Under the pieces are notes generated by a model. The model saw only the letters and a list, made by a program, of their open reading frames with translations. It was not told the DNA's origin and made no database searches. Positions 20,537 through 29,511 of a DNA stretch of 61,023 nt are shown here, in pieces; the stretch's first letter is position 1; each line of letters starts with the position of its first letter. The position numbers and the translations under genes are program-made. The DNA comes from Azonexus sp. (lineage in GTDB: Bacteria > Pseudomonadota > Gammaproteobacteria > Burkholderiales > Rhodocyclaceae): assembly GCA_017983755.1 (NCBI GenBank), contig JAGOAU010000016.1:1-61023 (forward strand), read 5' to 3'.

Positions 20537-21127
20537 GTGAGCGAAACTCAAAAAGACAGCGACAGCGAACGCAAGGGCAACCGCCTTTCCAAAATCGTCA
20601 CCCGCACCGGCGACGCCGGCACCACCGGCCTCGGCGACGGCAGCCGCACCACCAAGGACAGCCTGCGCATCGACGCCATGGGCGAGGTCGACGAGCTGAA
20701 TTCCGGCCTCGGCGTGCTGCTCTGCGAAGACCTGCCGCACTCCGTGCAAGTCGCGCTGCTCGACATCCAGAACGACCTCTTCGACCTTGGCGGCGAACTC
20801 TGTCTGCCGGGCATGGAAGTCATCAAGGACGTGCAGGTTGCCCGTCTCGAAGAACTGGCAGAGGAATTCAACGCCAACCTGCCGATGCTCAAGGAATTCA
20901 TCCTGCCCGGCGGCACCCGCGCCGCGGCGCTGGCACACCTCAGCCGCACCGTCTGCCGGCGCGCCGAACGCGCCATGGTCAAGCTGAATACCGCCGAGCC
21001 GGTTTCCGACGCTGCCCGCCGCTACATCAACCGGCTCTCCGACCTGCTCTTCATCCTCGGCCGCGTCCTCAACCGCGCCGGCGGCCGCGGCGACGTGCTC
21101 TGGCAAAAAGGCAAGACCGCCGCATGA
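20537..21127 (+). CDS. cob(I)alamin adenosyltransferase, PduO type
   Basis: A 196-residue trimeric-fold ATP:cob(I)alamin adenosyltransferase making adenosylcobalamin. Hallmarks: KIVTRTGDAGTTGLGDGSR near residue 18 (ATP loop), DAMGEVDELNS, FILPGG and RRAERAMVKL with the C-terminal YINRLSDLLFILGRVLNR. The start is GTG, supported by AGGAGGAG six bases upstream; the lysine-rich N-terminal twenty residues are slightly longer than usual. It overlaps the next gene by four bases (ATGA). Confidence 0.93.
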   Translation: MSETQKDSDSERKGNRLSKIVTRTGDAGTTGLGDGSRTTKDSLRIDAMGEVDELNSGLGVLLCEDLPHSVQVALLDIQNDLFDLGGELCLPGMEVIKDVQVARLEELAEEFNANLPMLKEFILPGGTRAAALAHLSRTVCRRAERAMVKLNTAEPVSDAARRYINRLSDLLFILGRVLNRAGGRGDVLWQKGKTAA

Positions 21128-21408
21128 GCGCCTGCGTTATCGGCCACATCACCGTCAAGGACGAGGAAAAATGGGCGCAGTACCGCGCCCAGGTGCCGGC
21201 GACGCTCGCCCCGTGGGGCGCCGAATTGCTGTTTCGCGGCCAGCGTGCCGCCGTGCTGAGCGGCGAGCACGCGCACACCGACACCGTCGTCATCCGCTTT
21301 CCCGATGCGGCGGCGGTCGATGGCTGGTACAACTCGCCCGCCTATCAGGCCTTGATTCCGCTGCGCCGGCAGGCCGCCGACCTCGACCTCGTCGTCTTCG
21401 CCGATTGA
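21124..21408 (+). CDS. DUF1330 family protein
   Basis: A 94-residue protein of the DUF1330 alpha/beta ferredoxin-like (dimeric barrel) family. Signs are IGHITVKDEEKWAQYRAQVPATLAPWGAE, then FRGQ and a C-terminal VVIRFPDAAAVDGWYNSPAYQALIPLR. No enzymatic function is established. It is translationally coupled to the adenosyltransferase (ATGA overlap), but the pairing does not reveal a role. Confidence 0.85.
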   Translation: MSACVIGHITVKDEEKWAQYRAQVPATLAPWGAELLFRGQRAAVLSGEHAHTDTVVIRFPDAAAVDGWYNSPAYQALIPLRRQAADLDLVVFAD

Positions 21409-21489
21409 AACGCCGTTTGGGCGGCCCCCTCTACCCGCAAGTGCGCCGCTGCGGGTAAGCTCTTCGGCACCCATGCCCGGAGCCGCCCC

Positions 21490-22311
21490 ATGAACCTGCC
21501 GACCTATTCCACCCTGTCGCTCAGCCTCGACCAGGGAATCGCCGAAATCCGCCTCAACCGGCCGGACAAGTCGAATGCGATGAACGACGCCATGTGGCAG
21601 GAAATCCGCCAGGCCGCCGACTGGGTCGACGCCATGCCGGCAGCGCGCGTCGCCATCCTCAGCGGCGAAGGCCGGAATTTCTGCGCCGGCATCGACCTCG
21701 CCATGCTCGGCAGCATCCAGCAACGCATCGCCCACCCGGACGGCGCGCGCAGCCGCGAAATGCTGCGCTGGCTGCTCCTCGACCTGCAGGATTGCCTCAC
21801 CGCCATCGAACGCTGCCGCAAGCCGGTACTCGCCGCCATCCAGGGCGCCTGCGTCGGCGGCGCGCTCGACCTCGTCACCTGTTGCGACATGCGCTACGCG
21901 GCGCCAGACGCCGTCTTCTCGGTGCGCGAAATCGACCTCGCCATGGTCGCCGACGTCGGCACCCTGCAACGCCTGCCGCGCCTGATCGGCGAAGGCATGG
22001 CGCGCGAACTGGCCTATACCGGCCGCAACGTCGGCGCCGAGGAAGCGGCTACGCTCGGTCTGGTCAACCGCGTTTTCGCCTCCCCGGAGGCGTTGACCGC
22101 AGCAGTCCGCGAAATCGCCCACGCCATCGCCGCCAAGTCGCCGCTCGCCACGCGCGGGTTGAAGGAAGTCATGAACTACAGCCGCGATCACTCCGTTGCC
22201 GACGGCCTCGGCTTCGTCGCCACATGGAACGCGGCAATGCTGCTTTCCGCTGATCTCGAGGAATGCATCGCCGCTCAGCGCGAACGACGCTCGCCCAAGT
22301 TCGACGACTAG
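21490..22311 (+). CDS. crotonase-family enzyme, dienoyl-CoA isomerase-like
   Basis: A 273-residue crotonase fold. The oxyanion-hole blocks are NRPDKSNAMND and GRNFCAGIDLAML. The catalytic part CDMRYAAPDAVFSVREIDLAMVADVGTLQRLP keeps three acids (Asp of CDMRY, Glu of REID, Asp of VADVG). These match the residues of eukaryotic and bacterial delta-3,5-delta-2,4-dienoyl-CoA isomerase (ECH1), which acts on odd-position unsaturated acyl-CoAs. Generic enoyl-CoA hydratase annotation would therefore be less apt. A copy of the 33-bp repeat lies at 22071-22103. Confidence 0.87.
   Translation: MNLPTYSTLSLSLDQGIAEIRLNRPDKSNAMNDAMWQEIRQAADWVDAMPAARVAILSGEGRNFCAGIDLAMLGSIQQRIAHPDGARSREMLRWLLLDLQDCLTAIERCRKPVLAAIQGACVGGALDLVTCCDMRYAAPDAVFSVREIDLAMVADVGTLQRLPRLIGEGMARELAYTGRNVGAEEAATLGLVNRVFASPEALTAAVREIAHAIAAKSPLATRGLKEVMNYSRDHSVADGLGFVATWNAAMLLSADLEECIAAQRERRSPKFDD
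22071..22103 (-). repeat. 33-bp uptake-signal-like element in the crotonase gene
   Basis: Core GCTGCGGTCAAC; the first tract is missing, the second (AAAACG) is in register. Confidence 0.6.
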
Positions 22312-22423
22312 ACAAGTTTTCTTCAGCAGCATGCGCCGGCGCAAGCCGGAAGCTCGCGAAAGCAATTTGCCGACCTATACTTGGTAAATCGAGGTTGGAC
22401 GCACGTTCCATCGCGACTTACGG

Positions 22424-23611
22424 ATGAGACAAGCCGGCATGACGAGCCTGAAGCACGTAGCGCAAAGCCTAGACAACGCAGGCTGGCGGCCACCGGCGAA
22501 TCTGTATATCGGTACCGCACTTTGCGATCTGCGTTGCCTGATCGTCGCATTGATGGTGCTACTGGCGGGTTGCGCGACGCCGGACCGCGGCCCGTATCAG
22601 CCACCGTCGACAGCGGTTTCCGAGAGCACCTGGCAGGAGGTCGACCGCGACATAGGCGCTGCGTCGCTGGCGGCGATAGGGCCGGCCGAAAACTACGCAC
22701 GCGGCTTCATGGAGCGCTGGCGTGACCTTGTCGCGAGGCGCAACGAGGCCAATTTCATACCGTGGTTCACCGGCTACTGGACCCAGCAATGGCTGAGCAT
22801 CAAGGTGGCCTGGTACAAGCTGGGGAGCGGGGAAGAGAGGGACCAGGCCGCAAACAGACTGGCCGCCTATCTGCAGGAACAATACCACGAGCGCGTGCTG
22901 CAACCGGTCGCCAGGGAAATCGATCCTGACGCAGTCAGGGCGCAGGCGACAAAACTCTATGTCCAGCTCCTCGGCGAGCAGCTGCGGGGAATCGCACGAC
23001 GCCATGGTGTCCCGCCAGATCAGTTCGACCAGCGAATCAGGAACATTCCGGCGATAGAACTGGCGCCGCCGCCGGCCCACGATGCTTCGCTCTATCAGAT
23101 TGTCCGCGCCGACCCGCTCGCCTCGCTCCCCGCCTACAAAGCGCTGATGGCGCAGATTCGCAAGGACGCCGGCGGCACCGGAGACGGCCCGTCGACAGCC
23201 ACGATTTCGCCGGTGGCCAGACAGGCCAGTGAAAAGCTGCTATCCCGGCTCGCCATCAGCGGTGGCGCAAGCGCCGCGTCGGCGGTGGTCGGCGGCGTCG
23301 CCGGCCTTGTCATTGCCCTCGGCACGGCCGGCTACGGCGTCATCGCACACGAGAGCGAGCGGCCGGAAATGGAGGCGCAGCTTCGGGAAATCCTGAGCAC
23401 CGCGCTGGACGACATGTGGCGCAACCTGATGGAGGATCGCGCAACAGGGGTGATGGCCGGGGTTTATTACATCGCCCGACAGATTGAAGGAAGTCTTCCC
23501 CAAACCACTACACAACCAGTTGAATCGGAGCCGTTGCCGCAAGAAGCTCCGCTCCACGACGAGCGAAGCGACGACGAAGCGATTGCCGATGACGAAAAGG
23601 TGGACGAATAG
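22424..23611 (+). CDS. putative lipoprotein of unknown function with internal hydrophobic helix
   Basis: Up to 395 residues; I do not recognise the family. A hydrophobic stretch ending in a lipobox (VLLAGC, Cys50 from the first ATG) suggests a lipoprotein, but 38 non-hydrophobic residues precede it, so the true start is probably further inside and is unclear. A second strongly hydrophobic, glycine/alanine-rich helix lies near residues 275-305 (SAVVGGVAGLVIALGTAGYG). The C-terminus is very acidic (HDERSDDEAIADDEKVDE). GC content is lower and codon use less biased than in neighbours. The gene stands alone before a toxin-antitoxin pair, which hints at an accessory segment. Confidence 0.6.
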   Translation: MRQAGMTSLKHVAQSLDNAGWRPPANLYIGTALCDLRCLIVALMVLLAGCATPDRGPYQPPSTAVSESTWQEVDRDIGAASLAAIGPAENYARGFMERWRDLVARRNEANFIPWFTGYWTQQWLSIKVAWYKLGSGEERDQAANRLAAYLQEQYHERVLQPVAREIDPDAVRAQATKLYVQLLGEQLRGIARRHGVPPDQFDQRIRNIPAIELAPPPAHDASLYQIVRADPLASLPAYKALMAQIRKDAGGTGDGPSTATISPVARQASEKLLSRLAISGGASAASAVVGGVAGLVIALGTAGYGVIAHESERPEMEAQLREILSTALDDMWRNLMEDRATGVMAGVYYIARQIEGSLPQTTTQPVESEPLPQEAPLHDERSDDEAIADDEKVDE

Positions 23612-23681
23612 CCCCACCCAGAAAGGAGAAGGCCCGACAGAAACACCGCCACCAAACGCAAAACCTATGTTGATGCGCTGC

Positions 23682-23975
23682 TCAGCGCCGACCGACCCAA
23701 TACTTGGGCTGGCGACGCTGGTGGGCGACGGCTTGAACCGTAATAGTGTCGACCGTCGCACGGTAAATAATCGAATAGGGGAAATGGCGCATAGGCAAGG
23801 CGCGCAAGCGTTGGGAAACCGGGGTACCTGCTTTTGGAAACTGGAGAATCCGGTGTGCGCTGCGTTGGTAGTCGGCGACGAAAGCGGCGGCAATGCCGGG
23901 CGTAGTGTGTTGCAGGTAATAGGCCTGCGCTTCCTCAAGTTCCGCTTGCGCGGCATCGAGGACGATCAGTTTCAT
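23682..23975 (-). CDS. RelE/ParE-family toxin
   Basis: A 97-residue type II toxin. The ParE-like pattern includes VLDAAQAELEEAQAYYLQH, the central FPKAGTPVSQRLRALPMRHFPYSIIYR and the C-terminal VQAVAHQRRQPKYW. ParE toxins poison DNA gyrase and RelE toxins cleave mRNA; the sequence is closer to ParE. It overlaps the upstream antitoxin gene by four bases, the usual arrangement in this family. Confidence 0.9.
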   Translation of the reverse strand: MKLIVLDAAQAELEEAQAYYLQHTTPGIAAAFVADYQRSAHRILQFPKAGTPVSQRLRALPMRHFPYSIIYRATVDTITVQAVAHQRRQPKYWVGRR

Positions 23976-24208
23976 GCCGCTGCGGAAAGCTTGGCTTTGA
24001 GGCGGGCAAGTGACTCATCAAAATCGATGGCGCCAATTTCACCTCGGTCGAACGCATCTGCGCGGCGCTCGGCCTCCTCTACCCAGGCAGCCATAATTTT
24101 ATCGTCCTCCTCGAGGCTTACCAGCAGGCGCTCTGCCAGATGTGCCCGGTCGGCTGGCGCCAGTTGCAGGGCGGCGGCTTCGATATCCTCAAGTGGGGAA
24201 TTGATCAT
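23972..24208 (-). CDS. addiction-module antitoxin
   Basis: A 78-residue protein, MINSPLEDIEAAALQLAPADRAHLAERLLVSL..., matching the short addiction-module component family (PF09720 type) that pairs with ParE toxins. The start has a clear GGAGG (complement at 24219-24223). Longer in-frame upstream sequence overlaps the aroG side and lacks a credible start. It should neutralise the toxin encoded just downstream and may repress the operon. Confidence 0.88.
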   Translation of the reverse strand: MINSPLEDIEAAALQLAPADRAHLAERLLVSLEEDDKIMAAWVEEAERRADAFDRGEIGAIDFDESLARLKAKLSAAA

Positions 24209-24278
24209 GGTGCGAACCTCCTGAATTGCTTGGGCAATGCTAACCCAAGCAAGTTGCCAAAACCACCTGTGTGCGGGG

Positions 24279-25358
24279 CTATTCGGCCGCCTCCGCCACC
24301 CGCCGTGCCCTGACCGCCGCGGCCAGCTTTTCCAGCACTGCCAGGCTGTCATCCCACCCAATACAGGCATCGGTGACGCTCTGGCCATAGGTCAGCGGCT
24401 TGTCGGGCGACAGGTCCTGGCGGCCTTCGACGAGGTGGGATTCGACCATGACGCCGACGATGCGCTCCTCGCCGCCGGCCATCTGCGCGGCGACGCTGTC
24501 GCAGACTTCCATCTGCAGCTTGTACTGCTTGCGGCTGTTGCCGTGCGAGAAGTCGACCATCAGGCGGGCGGCGAGGCCGGCCTTGGCGATTTCGGTACAC
24601 GCGGCATCGACGCTGGCAGCGTCGAAGTTCGGCTCCTTGCCGCCGCGCAGGATGACATGACAATCCTCGTTGCCCATCGTCGACACGATGGCGGTGTGGC
24701 CGGACTTGGTCACCGACAGGAAGTGATGCGGCGAATTGGCCGAGCGGATGGCGTCGACCGCGATACGCATGTTGCCGTCGGTGCCGTTCTTGAAACCAAC
24801 CGGGCACGAGAGGCCGGAGGCCAGTTCGCGGTGCACCTGCGACTCGGTGGTGCGCGCGCCGATGGCTCCCCAGGCGATCAGGTCAGCCGTGTATTGCGGC
24901 GTGATGGTATCGAGGAATTCGGTGGCACAGGGCAGATCGAGCTCGTTGATTTCGAGCAGGATGCGGCGCGCTAGGCGGATGCCTTCGTTGATGCGGAAGG
25001 TGTTGTCGAGACGCGGATCGTTGATCAGGCCCTTCCAGCCGACGGTGGTGCGCGGCTTTTCGAAATAGACGCGCATCAGGACGACGAGGTCTTCGGCGTA
25101 TTTTTCCGCCGCTTTCGTCAGCCGTTTGGCGTATTCCATGGCGGCATCGTAGTCGTGGATCGAGCAGGGGCCGATGACGACCAGCAGGCGGTCGTCGGCG
25201 CCGTGCAGGATGCGGTGGATGGCCTGGCGGGCGGCATAGGTCGTCTGCGCCGCGCGGTTCGACACCGGATATTCGCGGAAGACGTGCGCCGGCGGCACCA
25301 GCTCCTTGATTTCCTTGATGCGAATGTCGTCGGTGTTCGGTTTGCTTTGCGGCGTCAT
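24279..25358 (-). CDS. aroG: 3-deoxy-7-phosphoheptulonate synthase, class I
   Basis: A 359-residue DAHP synthase (E. coli AroG 350) that condenses phosphoenolpyruvate and erythrose-4-phosphate in the first step of aromatic amino acid synthesis. Clear blocks: VVIGPCSIHDYDAAMEYAKRL, MRVYFEKPRTTVGWKGLINDP, GARTTESQVHRELASGLSCPVGFKNGTDG, GNEDCHVILRGG and MVDFSHGNSRKQY. An alternative ATG four codons upstream (25370) is possible. Feedback inhibition by one aromatic amino acid is expected, but the sequence alone does not tell me which. Confidence 0.95.
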   Translation of the reverse strand: MTPQSKPNTDDIRIKEIKELVPPAHVFREYPVSNRAAQTTYAARQAIHRILHGADDRLLVVIGPCSIHDYDAAMEYAKRLTKAAEKYAEDLVVLMRVYFEKPRTTVGWKGLINDPRLDNTFRINEGIRLARRILLEINELDLPCATEFLDTITPQYTADLIAWGAIGARTTESQVHRELASGLSCPVGFKNGTDGNMRIAVDAIRSANSPHHFLSVTKSGHTAIVSTMGNEDCHVILRGGKEPNFDAASVDAACTEIAKAGLAARLMVDFSHGNSRKQYKLQMEVCDSVAAQMAGGEERIVGVMVESHLVEGRQDLSPDKPLTYGQSVTDACIGWDDSLAVLEKLAAAVRARRVAEAAE

Positions 25359-25403
25359 GGCCTGCCCCATTTGAAAATTGCTGAAAACCCGGCATTCTAC
25401 CGG

Positions 25404-26516
25404 ATGCGTATGGAAGATTTCGACCTGCAACCTTCTCCCGAGATTCCACCGAAGCCCATCAAGGGACGCGGCGCGACGGGGAACGTCGCCCATCGCTTCA
25501 GCAGCGACACCCGCCAGGCCGAGGACGACGGCTGGGAGCAGGCCGAGCCATCGCTGCCGCAAACCCGCCTGCTGGTCGACAGCGCGAAATCGATCATCAG
25601 CCGCAACGACTCGCCGGACATCGGTTTCGACCAGTCGCTCAATCCCTATCGCGGCTGTGAACACGGCTGCATTTACTGCTACGCCCGCCCGACGCACGCA
25701 TATCTTGGGCTGTCGCCCGGCCTCGATTTCGAAACGCAGATATTCCACAAGCCGGATGCCCCGCGCCTGCTGCGCGAGGAATTGAGTCGCCCGGACTACG
25801 TCTGTTCGACCATCGTCCTCGGCACCGCGACCGATGCCTACCAGCCGTTCGAGCGCAAGGAGCGGCTGACGCGCGCAGTGCTCGAAGTGATGCTGGAAAC
25901 CGGCCACCCGGTGTCGGTGGTCACCAAGTCATCGCTGATCGTGCGCGACCTCGACCTTTGGGCCGAACTCGCCCGGCGAAAGCTGGCCCATGTTGGCATT
26001 TCACTGACGACGCTCGACGGCCCGCTGGCGCGCCAGGTGGAACCGCGGGCCAGCTCCCCGCACGCACGGCTGGCGGCGATGCAGCAATTGAGCGAGGCCG
26101 GCATCCCGGTTTCGCTGTTCGCCTCGCCGCTGATTCCCGGCCTCAACGACCACGAGCTGGAAAAACTGCTGCTGGCGGCCCACGGCCACGGCGCAACGAG
26201 CGCCGGCTATACCCTGCTACGCCTGCCGCACGAAGTCGCGGGACTGTTCCGCGAGTGGCTGGACTGGCATGCGCCGGAGAAAACCGCGCGGATCATGTCG
26301 GTGCTCTATGACTTGCGCGGTGGACGTGCCAACGATGCCAATTTCGGCAGCCGGATGAAGGGACTGGGGCATTTTGCCGACCTCATCCGCCAGCGCTTCG
26401 ATCTCGCCTGCCGCCGCCTCGGACTGGCCCGCGAATGGCCGCAGCTCGACAGCACGCACTTCAAGCCGCCCCCGCCTCCCAAGCCGGCGGACGAGCGGCA
26501 ACTCAGCCTGTTCTGA
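25404..26516 (+). CDS. PA0069-family radical SAM protein
   Basis: A 370-residue radical SAM protein with the cluster motif Cys85/89/92 in GCEHGCIYCYARPTH, preceded by GFDQSLNPYRGC. This is the spore-photolyase-like PA0069/Rv2578c family of unknown substrate. An alternative ATG two codons in (25410) is possible. TTGAAA (25371-25376) with 17-base spacing to ATTCTA lies immediately before the start, so the transcript leader would be very short. It diverges from aroG and converges with the PilJ-N gene, ending directly before it. Confidence 0.88.
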   Translation: MRMEDFDLQPSPEIPPKPIKGRGATGNVAHRFSSDTRQAEDDGWEQAEPSLPQTRLLVDSAKSIISRNDSPDIGFDQSLNPYRGCEHGCIYCYARPTHAYLGLSPGLDFETQIFHKPDAPRLLREELSRPDYVCSTIVLGTATDAYQPFERKERLTRAVLEVMLETGHPVSVVTKSSLIVRDLDLWAELARRKLAHVGISLTTLDGPLARQVEPRASSPHARLAAMQQLSEAGIPVSLFASPLIPGLNDHELEKLLLAAHGHGATSAGYTLLRLPHEVAGLFREWLDWHAPEKTARIMSVLYDLRGGRANDANFGSRMKGLGHFADLIRQRFDLACRRLGLAREWPQLDSTHFKPPPPPKPADERQLSLF

Positions 26517-27296
26517 TTACTTCAGCTTTTCGTAAAGCCCGACGACCGTTTCCATTTCTTCCAGGATACGTTCGCTGGTCGTCGCGACCGCCGTTTGCGG
26601 GCGCTTGTCGGGCCCGGCCTTCTGGTTCAGCGCATTCTCGAAGAAGAACCACTGCTGCTTGACCAGTTCCAGGCTTTCCTTGATCTGCGGCGTATTGGCC
26701 GGCGCCGAAGCCAGCTCCTGGTGGGCAGCCGCGAATTCCTTGCGCGCCTTTTCCAGGTCGCCGGCGCTCTTGTCGTCGCCGACGCCCCAGGCGATGGCCT
26801 GGTAGAACTTGGCCATGCGCTGCGACAGCATGCGCTGGCGACCGGAGACGTTGACCAGGCGGCCGGCACTCGTCGTGGATTGCTTTTCGAGCTGGACCGT
26901 TCCCTGGTGCGCCAGCGCCAGCACCTGCTCGGAAATCTCCAGCACCTTGCGCCCGTTGTCCTGCGATGGCGCGGCGCCAACCAGAACGTCCTTGTAGGCG
27001 AGCCAGGATTTCTCCAGCTTCAGGTAGTTCTCCTTGATTTCCGGCGTCGGCGCGAAGTTCTTCAGCTCGACCAGTTGACGGTCGAACAGTGCGACCGACG
27101 AGTCGAGGATTTTCTTGCTGCGGTCGACCTCGACCTGCTGGCCAATCTGGAAGTAGGCCTTGGCCATGCGCTGCGACAGCATGCGCTGACGGCCCGCCTT
27201 GTTGATCGCCGAATTGAGATCGGCGATCTGCGCCATCGCCTCGCTGCCGAAGACGCACAGCGTCAATGCCAGCAGCAGTCCTGAAAGTCTTTTCAT
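26517..27296 (-). CDS. secreted protein with two PilJ-type N-terminal domains
   Basis: A 259-residue protein with a signal peptide (MKRLSGLLLALTLCVFGSEAMA). Two copies of the type IV pili methyl-accepting PilJ-N domain follow, each starting with the nearly identical block GRQRMLSQRMAK (residues 35-46 and 152-163). In PilJ, NarX and related sensors this four-helix module is the periplasmic sensing part. Here there is no transmembrane, HAMP or signalling domain, so the protein is a free periplasmic double sensor domain. No partner is adjacent; a cytochrome c gene lies upstream on the same strand. Function unknown. Confidence 0.85.
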   Translation of the reverse strand: MKRLSGLLLALTLCVFGSEAMAQIADLNSAINKAGRQRMLSQRMAKAYFQIGQQVEVDRSKKILDSSVALFDRQLVELKNFAPTPEIKENYLKLEKSWLAYKDVLVGAAPSQDNGRKVLEISEQVLALAHQGTVQLEKQSTTSAGRLVNVSGRQRMLSQRMAKFYQAIAWGVGDDKSAGDLEKARKEFAAAHQELASAPANTPQIKESLELVKQQWFFFENALNQKAGPDKRPQTAVATTSERILEEMETVVGLYEKLK

Positions 27297-27408
27297 GGTT
27301 TCCCCAAAGCAAATTGTCCCCGGGAGCGGAAACTACCGGGGACAAGCTTGCGGAACCATGACATCGGTCAATTTTGCCGACCGATGAAAAGAAAGATTTA
27401 TCGATACA

Positions 27409-28029
27409 TCATGGCAGCTGGGTCAGGTAATTGGCGATCGCCTTGATATCTTCGTTCTTCAGCGACGACGTGGCAATCGACATCAGCTGATTGTTGCGGA
27501 CGCCGGTGTTGTCGCGGTAGCGCGTGATCGACGTCACCAGGTAGGGAATCTGCTGTCCGGCGAGACGGGCAATGGCTGCGTCGCCGCGCGCCGTTTCGCC
27601 GTGGCAACGCACGCACAGCTTGGCGAACAGTTCCTTGCCGCGGGCCACTTGGGCGGGATCAGCCTTGCCCGGCGGCACCGCCTGACTACCAAAATACAGG
27701 GCGATCTGGACGCGTTCCTCGTCCTTCAGGACCTTGATCAGCCCTTGCATGAACTGGTCCTTGCGTTCGCCGCTGCCGAACTTGCGAATCTGTTCCAGCA
27801 GGTAGGCCGGGTTCTGGCCCGCCAGGTTGGGAACTTCCGGAATCTTGCTGAAGCCGTTGTCGCCGTGGCAGTTCACGCAGAAGAATGCCGCCTTCTGGCC
27901 CGCCTCGATGGCCTGCTTGAGTGCCGCCGGATCAGCCTGAACGGACTTGAGCCTGTCCTGCAGGGGCGTCTGGGCCGATGCTACGCCACAAAACGCCATC
28001 GCCAGTGCCGCCAAAAACCACGCTCGCAT
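27409..28029 (-). CDS. periplasmic dihaem cytochrome c, c4-like
   Basis: A 206-residue protein with a signal peptide (cleavage after GVASA) and two haem c motifs, CVNCH (51-55) and CVRCH (139-143). Each is followed by a class I cytochrome fold with an axial-methionine region (FMQGLIKVL, QLMSIATSSL). The two-domain layout and size match cytochrome c4, which carries electrons to terminal oxidases. The upstream (5') neighbour is tldD. Confidence 0.9.
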   Translation of the reverse strand: MRAWFLAALAMAFCGVASAQTPLQDRLKSVQADPAALKQAIEAGQKAAFFCVNCHGDNGFSKIPEVPNLAGQNPAYLLEQIRKFGSGERKDQFMQGLIKVLKDEERVQIALYFGSQAVPPGKADPAQVARGKELFAKLCVRCHGETARGDAAIARLAGQQIPYLVTSITRYRDNTGVRNNQLMSIATSSLKNEDIKAIANYLTQLP

Positions 28030-28056
28030 GAATGCCCCCTCCTAAATAACTAGGCA

Positions 28057-29502
28057 TTATGCCGTACCCCCCACCGTCAGTCCATCGATACGCAATGTCG
28101 GCTGGCCGACGCCGACCGGCACGCTCTGCCCGTCCTTGCCGCAGGTGCCAACGCCAGGGTCGAGCTTGAGGTCGTTGCCGATCATCGAAACGCGGGTCAG
28201 CGCGTCGGGGCCGTTGCCGATCAGCGTCGCCCCCTTGATCGGCCGCGTCACCTTGCCGTCCTCGATCAGGTAGGCCTCGCTCATCGAGAAGACGAACTTG
28301 CCGCTGGTGATGTCGACCTGGCCACCGCCGAAGTTGGCGGCATAGATGCCCTTCTTGACCGAGGCAATGATTTCCTGCGGGTCATGCTCGCCGGCCAGCA
28401 TCATGGTGTTGGTCATGCGCGGCAGCGGCAGGTGGGCGAAGGATTCGCGGCGGCCGTTGCCGGTCGGGACGACACCCATCAGGCGGGCGTTGAGGCTGTC
28501 CTGCATGTAACCCCTGAGGATGCCATCCTCGATCAGCACCGTACGCTGGGTCGGGTTGCCCTCATCGTCGATGTTGAGCGAGCCGCGACGGTCGCTGATG
28601 GTGCCGTCGTCGATGACGGTGACGCCCTTCGCCGCCACGCGCTGGCCGATGCGGCCGGAGAAGGCCGAGCTGCCCTTGCGGTTGAAATCGCCTTCTAGCC
28701 CGTGGCCGACCGCTTCGTGCAGCAGGATGCCGGGCCAGCCGGAACCGAGGACGACGGTCATCTGCCCGGCCGGCGCTGCCTCGGCGTCGAGGTTGGTCAC
28801 CGCCTGATGGACGGCTTCGCTGGCGTAGCGCTGGAGGACGGCATCGTCGAAATAGGCGAAGTCGAAACGGCCGCCGCCGCCCGCCCCGCCCTGCTCGCGC
28901 TTGCCATTTTCCTCGACGATGACCGACACTGAGCAGCGGACCAGCGGGCGGATGTCGGCCGCCAGCCGGCCGTCGGAGCCGGCGACCAGAACCACTTCGT
29001 ATTCTCCGGCCAGCGAGGCCATGACCTGGATCACACGCGGGTCGAGCGCCCGCGCAAAGCCTTCCAGGCGTTCGAGCAATTTCACCTTGGCGTCGGCCGG
29101 CAGCGAGGCGATCGGGTCGTGCGGGACGTAGAGCGACCTGGCTGCGGTCGACGCCGAAAAAGCCGGCAAAATGCCACTCTGCCCGGCAGCGGCGATCGCC
29201 CGCACGGCGTTGGCGGCATCGCCGAGGGCGCGCGAACTGATGTCGTCGGAGTAAGCGAAGGCGGTCTTCTCACCGGAAATCGCGCGGACGCCGACACCCT
29301 GGTCGATATTGAAGCTGCCCGACTTGACAATGCCTTCGTCGAGGCTCCAGGCCTCGGAACGCGAATACTGGAAATAGAGGTCGGCGTAGTCGACCTGGTG
29401 CGTCAGGATCTGGCCGAAGGTGCGCGACAGGTCGCCCTCGGTCAGCGAGAAGGGCGTCAGCAGCAGGGATTCGGCTTGCGCCAGGGCGCTGTCTTGAATC
29501 AT
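28057..29502 (-). CDS. tldD: metalloprotease TldD
   Basis: A 481-residue TldD (E. coli 481). The zinc-binding HEAVGH motif near residue 260 is followed by [20 protein letters not shown], and the C-terminus has [19 protein letters not shown] and the conserved glycine-rich tail. With TldE/PmbA it degrades unfolded peptides and processes modified peptides. The partner is not in this window. It follows the nitrilase gene closely in a minus-strand run with yhdP. A 33-bp repeat copy lies at 29141-29173. Confidence 0.96.
   Translation of the reverse strand: MIQDSALAQAESLLLTPFSLTEGDLSRTFGQILTHQVDYADLYFQYSRSEAWSLDEGIVKSGSFNIDQGVGVRAISGEKTAFAYSDDISSRALGDAANAVRAIAAAGQSGILPAFSASTAARSLYVPHDPIASLPADAKVKLLERLEGFARALDPRVIQVMASLAGEYEVVLVAGSDGRLAADIRPLVRCSVSVIVEENGKREQGGAGGGGRFDFAYFDDAVLQRYASEAVHQAVTNLDAEAAPAGQMTVVLGSGWPGILLHEAVGHGLEGDFNRKGSSAFSGRIGQRVAAKGVTVIDDGTISDRRGSLNIDDEGNPTQRTVLIEDGILRGYMQDSLNARLMGVVPTGNGRRESFAHLPLPRMTNTMMLAGEHDPQEIIASVKKGIYAANFGGGQVDITSGKFVFSMSEAYLIEDGKVTRPIKGATLIGNGPDALTRVSMIGNDLKLDPGVGTCGKDGQSVPVGVGQPTLRIDGLTVGGTA
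29141..29173 (+). repeat. 33-bp uptake-signal-like element in tldD
   Basis: Core GCTGCGGTCGAC, AAAAA at 17-21, AAAATG at 28-33. One of the best copies. Confidence 0.88.
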
Positions 29503-29511
29503 GAAACTTCC

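Noticed and set aside
27117-27149. A core-only match (GCTGCGGTCGAC) to the 33-bp element
   Set aside because: Neither A-tract is present; a single 12-base core can arise by chance in this composition.
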